Position numbers and translations under genes: made by a program. This document shows, piece after piece, positions 1-5,889 of a DNA stretch of 5,933 nt. Positions within the stretch are counted from its first letter, which is position 1, and every line of letters starts with the position of its first letter. The stretch covers positions 1-5,933 of the forward strand of contig CABRHR010000112.1 in assembly GCA_902470835.1 (NCBI GenBank), given 5' to 3'. The notes beneath the pieces are model-generated. The model saw only the letters and a program-made list of their open reading frames with translations. It did not search any database and was not told where the DNA came from. This DNA comes from an uncultured Collinsella sp. GTDB lineage: Bacteria; Actinomycetota; Coriobacteriia; Coriobacteriales; Coriobacteriaceae.

Positions 1-46
1 AGATAGCGTAGCGTCTCGTGGGCTCGGAGATGTGTATAAGAGACAG
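1..46 (+). other. Untrimmed Nextera adapter, P7/i7 side (not biological)
   Basis: Positions 1-4 (AGAT) match the end of the Illumina P7 oligo. Positions 5-12 (AGCGTAGC) match a standard Nextera i7 index, which I recall as N709. Positions 13-46 are the Nextera read-2 transposase adapter, starting GTCTCGTGGGCTCGG, and 28-46 are the 19-bp Tn5 mosaic end AGATGTGTATAAGAGACAG. These bases come from library preparation and should be trimmed. Genuine DNA starts at 47, so anything upstream of echE has been lost. Confidence 0.98.
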
Positions 47-49
47 GCG

Positions 50-57
50 TAAGGTCC
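50..57 (+). promoter_or_regulatory. Probable echE ribosome binding site, perhaps overlapping the stop of the preceding gene
   Basis: AAGG at 51-54 lies 3 nt before the ATG at 58, a short spacing for a Shine-Dalgarno sequence. TAA at 50-52 is not in the echE frame. It could be the stop codon of the upstream gene (echD in the usual order), with ribosome site and stop overlapping as in tightly packed operons. Only 11 genuine bases precede the start, so this is an inference. Confidence 0.4.
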
Positions 58-1146
58 ATGGCACATCGCTCCGTTATTCCGTTTGGCCCGCAGCACCCGG
101 TGCTGCCCGAGCCGCTTCATCTGGACCTGGTGATCGATGACGACCGCGTCATCGAGGCGATTCCGCAGATCGGCTTTGTACACCGCGGACTCGAGAAGCT
201 CACCGAAAAGCGTGACATGCACCAGTTTGGCTACATCGCCGAGCGCATCTGCGGCATCTGCGCCGTGGGCCACAGCTGCGGCTATGCCAGCGCCTGCGAG
301 CGTATGCTCGGCATCGAGGTGTCCGGCCGCGTGCAGTATATCCGCACCATTTTGCACGAGCTTTCGCGCATCCACTCGCATCTGCTGTGGCTGGGCCTGC
401 TCGCCGACGCCTTTGGCTTTGAGGCGCTGTTCTATCGTTCGTGGACCCTGCGCGAGCAGATTCTTAAGATCTTTGAGAGCACCTGCGGCGGCCGCGTGAT
501 CCTTTCGATTAACGAGATCGGCGGCCTTAAACACGACATTGAGGACTCCGAACTGGCGGGCATTGTCCAGACGCTCGATGCCATGCGTCCTGACTACGAG
601 GCCTTGGTGCATACGTTTTTGGACGACAATAGCTGCGGCGAGCGCCTGCACGGCGTGGGCGTGATCAGCAAGAAGGACGCGCTGGATCTGTCGATGGTCG
701 GCCCGTTCGGTCGCGCCTCGGGCGTGGATTACGACGTGCGCATGTTCGGTGACGGCGCCTATTCGGATCTGGCTGCGTTTGAGCCGATCGTGGCTACCGA
801 CGGCGACTGCTATGCCCGCTGCCAGGTGCGTTGTGCCGAGGTCACGCAGGCCATGGATATTATCAAGGAGCTTGTGGACAAGATTCCGCACGACGGTATC
901 GGTGGGCGCACCAAGCTCACGCCGGCCGACGGTGCACGCGGCGAGGTTGTGATTGAGCAGCCGCGTGGCGAGGCGTATTACTATGTGCGCGGCAACGGCA
1001 CCAAGAATCTGGACCGTTTCCGCGTGCGCACGCCGACGTCGCAAAACCTGGCGGGTCTGACGCATGCGCTGCAGGGCGTGCTCATTGCCAACGTGCCCAT
1101 GATTATCCTGACCATTGACCCCTGCATTAGCTGCACGGAAAGGTAG
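58..1146 (+). CDS. echE: Ech-type group 4 [NiFe] hydrogenase, large (catalytic) subunit
   Basis: The 362-residue product is the Ni-Fe-binding catalytic subunit of an energy-converting, membrane-associated hydrogenase that forms H2 with electrons from reduced ferredoxin and helps drive ion translocation. Visible signatures are GPQHP (residues 10-14), HRGLE (42-46), the N-terminal nickel motif RICGICAVGHS with Cys65 and Cys68, and the C-terminal motif DPCISCTER with Cys356 and Cys359. The length fits EchE/CooH-type subunits. HycE-type proteins are much longer because of a fused N-terminal domain, and complex I NuoD lacks these nickel cysteines. The protein ends three residues after Cys359, so there is no C-terminal extension for a maturation endopeptidase to remove, a state known for EchE/CooH. 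The ATG at 58 gives a proper family N-terminus. echF follows after 7 nt, indicating co-transcription. The true promoter and echA-D lie upstream of the contig. Confidence 0.93.
   Translation: MAHRSVIPFGPQHPVLPEPLHLDLVIDDDRVIEAIPQIGFVHRGLEKLTEKRDMHQFGYIAERICGICAVGHSCGYASACERMLGIEVSGRVQYIRTILHELSRIHSHLLWLGLLADAFGFEALFYRSWTLREQILKIFESTCGGRVILSINEIGGLKHDIEDSELAGIVQTLDAMRPDYEALVHTFLDDNSCGERLHGVGVISKKDALDLSMVGPFGRASGVDYDVRMFGDGAYSDLAAFEPIVATDGDCYARCQVRCAEVTQAMDIIKELVDKIPHDGIGGRTKLTPADGARGEVVIEQPRGEAYYYVRGNGTKNLDRFRVRTPTSQNLAGLTHALQGVLIANVPMIILTIDPCISCTER
1137..1143 (+). promoter_or_regulatory. Ribosome binding site of echF, inside the 3' end of echE
   Basis: GGAAAGG at 1137-1143 lies in the last codons of echE, 10 nt before the ATG at 1154. 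It supports 1154 as the start. An in-frame ATG at 1115 lies deep inside echE and would add 13 residues unlike the family. Confidence 0.6.
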
Positions 1147-1153
1147 GCGCGGC

Positions 1154-1495
1154 ATGAGTTTGCTGACATTTGCCAAGACGGCCTTGGGTTCTATGGTCAA
1201 GCGGCCGGTCACGGTGTGCTATCCGCAGGAAAAGCTCACGGCGCCCGAGCGCTTGCGCGGACATATCGCCAACGATATGGACGTGTGCATTTGCTGCGGC
1301 ATGTGCGCGCGTCGCTGCCCGGCGGGTGCGCTGGCGGTCGATCGCAAGGGCGGCACCTGGTCGATCGATCCGTATGCTTGTGTGGTGTGCGGCGAGTGCA
1401 TCGAAAGCTGCCCTAAGCACTGTCTGAGTATGGACACCGCCCGCACCCCGGTTGCGGCGGACAAGACTCCCACGGTAGAAACCAAGCCGGAATAG
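1154..1495 (+). CDS. echF: Ech hydrogenase 4Fe-4S ferredoxin-like subunit
   Basis: The 113-residue product is a polyferredoxin subunit expected to pass electrons between reduced ferredoxin and the hydrogenase small subunit on the cytoplasmic face of the complex. It carries two classic [4Fe-4S] motifs: Cys45-x2-Cys48-x2-Cys51-x3-Cys55-Pro and Cys76-x2-Cys79-x2-Cys82-x3-Cys86-Pro. Cys22, Cys47 and Cys90 lie outside the ligand pattern. The first ~40 residues (MSLLTFAKTALGSMVKRPVT...) resemble the N-terminal anchor of EchF/NuoI-like subunits that docks on the membrane arm. The tail after residue ~94 is Thr/Pro/Lys-rich and probably disordered. Position directly after echE, same strand, 7-nt gap and a hairpin soon after the stop mark it as the last gene of the operon. 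A formate hydrogenlyase HycF-like or NuoI-like label is possible, but the EchE-type partner favours EchF. Confidence 0.88.
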   Translation: MSLLTFAKTALGSMVKRPVTVCYPQEKLTAPERLRGHIANDMDVCICCGMCARRCPAGALAVDRKGGTWSIDPYACVVCGECIESCPKHCLSMDTARTPVAADKTPTVETKPE

Positions 1496-1505
1496 CGCTG
1501 AAATA

Positions 1506-1539
1506 GGGGACGGCGGGGCAAAAATGCCCCGCCGTCCCC
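1506..1539 (+). terminator. Perfect GC-rich hairpin after echF (probable transcript end)
   Basis: A 15-bp perfect stem (arms 1506-1520 and 1525-1539) encloses an AAAA loop, starting 11 nt after the echF stop. The arms contain GGGGACGGCGGGGCA and its exact complement. No T-run follows on either strand, so it is not a textbook intrinsic terminator. It may stop transcription as a strong stem alone or protect the 3' end of the mRNA. An alternative shorter stem (1538-1543 with 1550-1555) shares two bases with it. Confidence 0.6.
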
Positions 1540-1570
1540 GCGCTTGGGCGCGCGGCTAGGCCGCTGTGAA

Positions 1571-1724
1571 CAAAACTATGCCGGTTTACTACGATGAATC
1601 GCCAATCTCCCACCACACCGCATTTAGTAAAAATAAAACCGCAGGTAGACGGCTTGCGATTTTACGAAAAAAGCGAGTGTGGTCGGGGACTTCGTGTTTA
1701 TCGTAGTAAACCGGCATAGTTTTG
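1571..1724. repeat. Fold-back element, copy 1 (perfect 25-bp terminal inverted repeats)
   Basis: The arms 1571-1595 and 1700-1724 are perfect 25-bp reverse complements, starting CAAAACTATGCC and ending GGCATAGTTTTG. Further complementary segments nest inside: ACCACAC (1612-1618) with GTGTGGT (1677-1683), GTAAAA (1627-1632) with TTTTAC (1660-1665), and an apical stem 1640-1645 with 1653-1658. The whole 154-nt unit can thus fold into one long interrupted hairpin. The central segment 1631-1690 matches copy 2 at an offset of exactly 250 nt. No coding capacity is convincing. It could be a structured RNA, a miniature non-autonomous mobile element, or a DNA-level hairpin; I cannot decide which. Confidence 0.85.
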
Positions 1725-1751
1725 AAATGGCACCGTATCAGTAACAGCCTC

Positions 1752-1790
1752 TGATCCCCCGGGGACGGAGGAAAGCGGACCATTTTGGCC
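1752..1790. repeat. Box repeat following fold-back element, copy 1
   Basis: A 39-bp sequence beginning TGATCCCCCGGGGACGGAGG and ending CATTTTGGCC recurs at 1991-2028 with a few changes. It follows the fold-back element by 27 nt. Its ends are near-complementary (TGATCC and GGACCA). The GGGGACGG core also occurs in the hairpin arm at 1506-1513. From memory, similar GGGGACGGAGGAAA strings are common between genes in Collinsella; this needs a search. Confidence 0.7.
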
Positions 1791-1817
1791 TTGCGAGGGC
1801 GTCTGCGCAACCCGTCT

Positions 1818-1977
1818 GCCACGAAATGGGCCTATCTACTACGCTTGGGCGGCTACCCTCAACCACAGCGAAAAACGCAAAAACAAAACCGCAGGTAGAA
1901 CGCCTGCGCTTTTTCGTAAAACACGGTTGTGGTCGGGGGTATCGGGTCAAACGTAGTAGATGGGCCAGTTTCGTGGC
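1818..1977. repeat. Fold-back element, copy 2 (diverged arms that still pair)
   Basis: The arms 1818-1843 and 1952-1977 pair over 26 bp with two G-T wobbles and one mismatch. Nested stems match those of copy 1: TACCC (1854-1858) with GGGTA (1937-1941), ACCACA (1862-1867) with TGTGGT (1928-1933), CGAAAAA (1869-1875) with TTTTTCG (1910-1916), and an apical stem CGCAGG (1890-1895) with CCTGCG (1903-1908). Relative to copy 1 many arm bases have changed on both sides, so pairing is kept while sequence is not. That pattern suggests selection for the structure, or independent origin of each arm pair by a fold-back process. Confidence 0.85.
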
Positions 1978-1990
1978 GAGCACCACCAAT

Positions 1991-2028
1991 TGATCCCCCG
2001 GGAAGGAGGAAAGCGGATCATTTTTGCC
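1991..2028. repeat. Box repeat following fold-back element, copy 2
   Basis: This 38-bp sequence begins TGATCCCCCGGGAAGGAGG and ends CATTTTTGCC. It corresponds to 1752-1790, follows its fold-back element by 13 nt, and has exactly complementary ends TGATCC (1991-1996) and GGATCA (2015-2020). With copy 1 it shows that fold-back plus box travel as a unit of roughly 215-240 bp repeated in tandem. No start codon at suitable spacing follows the GGAGG, so it is not a ribosome site. Confidence 0.7.
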
Positions 2029-2069
2029 TGATGGCACCGAGTCGCACTTGTTTTCCTGCGAAAACGCCG

Positions 2070-2100
2070 TGTCTCAACTTTGGTGAGACATTTGTCTCAC
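2070..2100. promoter_or_regulatory. Candidate operator: three TGTCTCA half-sites forming a palindrome
   Basis: TGTCTCA at 2070-2076, its complement TGAGACA at 2084-2090, and TGTCTCA again at 2093-2099 lie together. The last two form an 18-bp palindrome with 8-bp arms GTGAGACA and TGTCTCAC around TT (2083-2100). Further copies occur at 2143-2149 (TGTCTCA) and 2194-2199 (GAGACA), and a related palindrome GGTCTGAGACC is at 2174-2184. All lie within 132 bp of the start of the surface-protein gene, where a regulator would bind. A small stem GTTTTC/GAAAAC (2050-2065) sits just upstream. I see no confident -35/-10 pair; the regulator is unknown. Confidence 0.5.
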
Positions 2101-2173
2101 GCCCAAAACCGAATCTGGAACATGTGTCACCTGCCCTAATTGTGTCTCATTCCGTAACTTTAGGCTGATGCAA

Positions 2174-2184
2174 GGTCTGAGACC
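2174..2184. promoter_or_regulatory. Short palindrome GGTCTGAGACC in the leader of the surface-protein gene
   Basis: This 11-bp palindrome is centred on G2179 and lies 6 nt before the ribosome binding site. Its right half (TGAGACC) differs by one base from the TGAGACA half-site seen upstream, so it may be a further binding site or a small stem in the mRNA leader. Confidence 0.35.
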
Positions 2185-2189
2185 GCGAG

Positions 2190-2196
2190 AAGGGAG
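2190..2196 (+). promoter_or_regulatory. Ribosome binding site of the vWA/pilin gene
   Basis: AAGGGAG at 2190-2196 stands 5 nt before the ATG at 2202. It fixes the start of the large reading frame; the next upstream ATG (2168) is out of frame. Confidence 0.75.
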
Positions 2197-2201
2197 ACAC
2201 G

Positions 2202-5200
2202 ATGGGTAAGTACACGAGGGGTCTCTTGGCGGTGATACTGGCCGTAGTGCTGGTGTTGCCAGCCGCAGCATTCGCCATGCTGCCCGAGGCCAACGCCAGG
2301 TCCAGCACAGGAATGGACGGGCCGACAGCGAGCGGGCCGACGGTCGTCGACCCCGACACCAGCGGACGCTGGGAAAAATGGGCGGCCGGCCACAGCGGCA
2401 ATAAGGTGACGACTCAAAACGTCGGTCGAATCTGGACCGACAAAACGGTTGAGGCAACCGGAGAAAACGAAGTGTCAGATTTTGTGACCACGCTTTCGGC
2501 GATGTCCTCGACGTCTAATTCAACCGTGACAGTCACCACGCCACTCGACATCGTGCTAGTGCTGGATGCATCCGGCTCGATGAATGATCCTATGGGTGGT
2601 GGAGATTCCACCAAGCGTATCGATGCGCTGAAGAGCGCTGCGAAAAGCTTTATCGACACCATCGCCAAACAAAACGAAGGTATCGAGGGTGTCGATAGGC
2701 AGCATAAGGTTGCCATTGTTAAGTTTGCGGGTGATGAGACCGACAAAGTTGGAAACGACAAGTACCGCTCCGGCGGCCATAGCTACAACTATTCGCAGAC
2801 AATGCAAGAGTTGACAGCGTGCACGGTTGGCGGCGCAAAGGGTCTTAAGGGAACGATCGATTCTATCGAGCCTGCTGGCGCTACGCGTGCCGATTATGGT
2901 ATGAAACAAGCCGAGAAAAACATTAAAACTTTTGGACGCGAGGGCGCCAAGAAGGTCGTTGTGTTCTTTACCGACGGCAAGCCAACGAGCTACAGCGAGT
3001 TTGATTCTGATGTCGCCAACGCTGCCGTGACGGCTGCCAAGAGCATGAAGGACGGCAAGGCCACCGTTTATACTATCGGCATCTTTAGCGGAGCGAACCC
3101 CGCTGCCGATCCCTCGAATAAGGGAACGAGCGACGTAAATAAGTTCATGCACGCCGTGTCGAGTAACTATCCCAGCGCCACGTCGTATACGAGCGATATG
3201 CTTGGTGCGCGCGTGGAAAACTCCGACTACTACAAGTCGGCGACCAATGCCGATGAGCTCAAGAAGGTCTTCGACGACATCTCAAAGGCCATTACGTCGG
3301 AAGCACCTCACCCGACCGAAATCCACAAGGGTTACGACGCGACCAAGTCCGGCTACATTACGTTTACCGATGAGCTGGGCGACTTTATGCAGGTCGACGG
3401 TTTTATATACAACGGCACGACGTTTGACAAGCCGACAAAGACCGAGGACAACGTCGACACCTACACATTCACGGGTGATGCCGCGAACCTGGTCATCACC
3501 GTTCAACATGCCAAAGAGGGCGAGCCTCAGACCGGCGATATCGTAACGGTCAAGATTCCTGCGTCGTTGATTCCGCAGAGCCACTTTAAGAACGAAGACG
3601 GCAAGCTTTCGGTCGACAGCGCTCAGCCTATCCGCGTGAAGTACACCTCGAGTGTGAAGAGCGTTGCGCTCGACAACCTGTTTACGCCCGAGAAGGTCAC
3701 GGGGCTCAAGGACTACATCGAGAAAAATACGACCGTTGCCAACGGCGCCAAGACCGTGAATTTCTGCGCGAACAAGTGGGCTGCCGGCGCGCTGGGCGAT
3801 ACGGTTGCGACCTTTGAACCTGCCGACACCAACCGCTATTACTATTTCCAGAAGCAGACGCCCATTTACACGGATAAGGCTTGCACGCAGCCTGCAAAGG
3901 GGCCCGCGCTGGCTGGCGAGGTTACCTATTACTACAAGGACGAGTTTGAGGAGCAGGGCGAGAACGGCGAGGCCAAGCCCGCCACCGCCGTCATCGAGTT
4001 TATCGGTGGCGACGCCGCGAAGTTCGACGGCGCGATTGTTCCCGATGAGAACGGTAACTTGGTGTTTACCGTGGGAACCGCACGCCTGGCCTTTATCGAT
4101 GAGCTCCATACCACCAAGGATAGCGTGGGCGGCAACAACACCCGTACCGCGACCGACGTGCTCAACCCCAAGTGGAACAACACGTCTGCCAAGGCGACCG
4201 CGACGCATGTCAACTCCTACCTGGGCAACAACGGCAAGATTAGCTATAAGTACGACATGACGCCGGCAACGGTGGATACCAAGGTCAAGTTTGGTTTGAC
4301 CAAGGTGCTCGTGGGCCGCGAGTGGACGAATGAGGACACGTTTGAGTTTGGGCTGACGCCCGTGGACGGCGCCCCGATGCCCGAGTCCGCGACGGCGCCC
4401 GTGACTGCGTCTGTGACCAAGCCTGACCCGGACGACAAGGCGGCCATCGGCTTCGGCACGATCAAATACAACGAGCCTGGCACGTATGTCTACAAGGTCA
4501 GCGAAAAGAACGCCGGGACCACGGTTGACGGCATTGCCTACAGCAAGAACGTCGCGGAGATCACCGTGACGGTCACGCCCAACAAGAAGGGCGTGCTCAG
4601 CGCTGACGTGAAGGTGGCCTGGAGCGAAGCCGACGAGACCGAGTTCAAGAACGTTTACACTGCGGAGCCTGTTGAGTCCAGTGTCACCGACAAGATTGAC
4701 GTGACCAAGTCCCTGACCGGGCGCAACCTTGCGGCCGGCGAGTTCAGCTTCGAGCTGCGCGAGATCAAGGGTGAGGACTCTGAGCTTATCGAGACCGTTG
4801 CGAACGCTGCCGACGGCAAGGTGACGCTCAGCCCCATCAAGTACACCGAGATCGGCCAGCACACCTATACGCTGCATGAGGTCAAGGGCAATGCCGGTGG
4901 TATCACCTACAGCACCGCCGAGTACACCATCGTGACGACCATTGCCGACAACGGCAAGGGCCAGCTGGTGGCTACGCACGAGCTGAAGGATGCCAAGGAC
5001 GTCAAGAGCATCGAGTTCAAGAACGTCTACACCACGAATGCTGCCGAGGCATCGCTTGCGGGCAAGAAGAGTCTGCAGGTTCCCGATGGTCTGACCCCGG
5101 CCGACATCACCGGCAAGTTTACCTTCACCGTGATCGGTGAAGAGGGTGCGCCTATGCCTGCGAGCACGAGCGTGCACAACGACGCCGACGGCAAGGTCGA

Positions 5201-5889
5201 CTTTGGCAAGATCACCTTTACGCTCGACGACCTTAACAAGGCCCTGGGTGAGAAGTCCAAGAAGCGCGAGCACACCTTTACCTACACCGTGACCGAGTCC
5301 GGCGAGGTCGCTGGCGTGACCAACGACGCCAAGCTGTCGCGCAAGGTTTCCTTCACCGTGACCGATAACGGCAAGGGTAAGCTGAGCGTATCCCGTAACC
5401 CGGACGGCGATGCGGCATTTACGTTCACCAACACCTATAACGTGACGCCTGTCGAGTCTCGCGTCACTGACCAGATCATCGCGAACAAGGTCCTGACCGG
5501 TCGCGACCTCAAGGCTGGCGAGTTCTCCTTCGAGCTCGTTGAGGGCGACAAGGTCGTTGCCAAGGGCACCAACGCCGCCGACGGCAAGATCACGATGAGC
5601 GCTGTGAAGTACGACAAGCCTGGAACGCACAACTACACGCTGCGCGAGGTCAACGGCGGAACCACCAGCAAGGGCGTCACCTACAGTGACGCCAAGTACA
5701 CCATCGAGACCACCATCACGGACAACGGCGACGGCACCCTCAAGGCCGAGCACGTCCTGAAGGGCACCGAGCCCGCCGAGTTCAAGAACTCCTACCGCGT
5801 GACCCCGCTCGACGCAGAGCTCGACTTTGGTCTGAGCAAGGCTATCGACGGCCGCGACTGGACGGATGCCGACAAGTTCAGCTTTACCA
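2202..5889 (+). CDS. Secreted vWA-domain surface adhesin/pilin with FctA-like isopeptide repeats (3' end missing)
   Basis: An uninterrupted frame of 1229 genuine codons runs off the contig without a stop. Residues 1-25 or 1-32 form a signal peptide (KYTR, then LLAVILAVVLVLP, with possible cleavage after AFA25 or ANA32). A von Willebrand A domain spans about 116-364 with a full MIDAS set: DIVLVLDASGSM (Asp122, Ser124, Ser126), Thr228 and TDG (Asp258). This predicts divalent-metal-dependent ligand binding outside the cell. Residues ~370-690 are a module I do not recognise, with Cys522 and Cys561. From ~691 pilin isopeptide-linkage repeats follow. The family usually ends in an LPXTG-type sortase signal and is anchored to the wall or built into pili; that end is not present here. 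It may be a pilus tip protein or a free-standing adhesin. Translation past 5889 (SYTHLTLPT...) is adapter-derived and must be discarded. Confidence 0.9.
2547..3293 (+). other. von Willebrand factor A domain with intact MIDAS (residues ~116-364)
   Basis: The domain opens with the hydrophobic strand DIVLVLD and the metal-binding DxSxS triplet (Asp122, Ser124, Ser126). The second metal ligand is Thr228 in GATRADYGM, and the third is Asp258 in VVVFFTDGKPT. It closes with KKVFDDISKAI (354-364). All MIDAS residues are present, so metal-dependent adhesion is plausible. Cys207 is the only cysteine in the domain, and the ~30 residues before it (DKYRSGGHSYNYSQ...) look like a surface loop. Confidence 0.88.
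4272..5889 (+). repeat. Array of pilin isopeptide-linkage (FctA/Spy0128-like) domain repeats
   Basis: At least four complete repeats of about 115-135 residues and the start of a fifth are visible: ~691-820, ~824-943, ~946-1080, ~1084-1200 and 1203 onward. Each complete repeat has a Lys near its start, a Glu in a YxYxxxE or YTLxE strand, and an Asn in F(K/T)NxY at its end. The Lys/Glu/Asn sets are 701/768/817, 836/893/941, 956/1032/1077 and 1096/1149/1196. In Spy0128-type pilins these residues form and catalyse Lys-Asn isopeptide cross-links that stiffen the stalk; the assignment here is by alignment by eye. The fifth repeat has Lys1213 and is cut by the contig end. Confidence 0.82.

Noticed and set aside
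28..46. Genuine Tn5-like transposon end
   Set aside because: The mosaic end is attached to Illumina index and primer sequence at both contig ends, so it is library adapter.
1571..1977. Complete insertion sequence
   Set aside because: The elements are only ~155-160 bp, encode no transposase, and no flanking target duplication is evident; a miniature element remains possible.
1571..2028. CRISPR array
   Set aside because: There are only two units of ~240 bp, with long fold-back structure and no short regularly spaced direct repeats with unique spacers.
1589..2037. Two minus-strand open frames (1589-1822 and 1738-2037) of 77 and 99 codons
   Set aside because: They lie across the fold-back elements and boxes, share peptides such as FPGDQ only because the DNA repeats, and have no clear ribosome site or domain.
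2101..2169. A sigma-70 promoter for the surface gene (for example TAACTT at 2155-2160 as -10)
   Set aside because: No -35-like hexamer stands at acceptable spacing; other candidates such as CCTAAT (2135-2140) are equally weak.
2074..2457. Minus-strand open frames over the promoter and signal-peptide region
   Set aside because: They overlap the operator cluster, ribosome site and start of the plus-strand gene, and their composition is that of a shadow frame.
2556..3152. A 198-codon minus-strand open frame
   Set aside because: It is antisense to the vWA domain, whose MIDAS residues are all conserved on the plus strand; the minus frame matches nothing I recognise.
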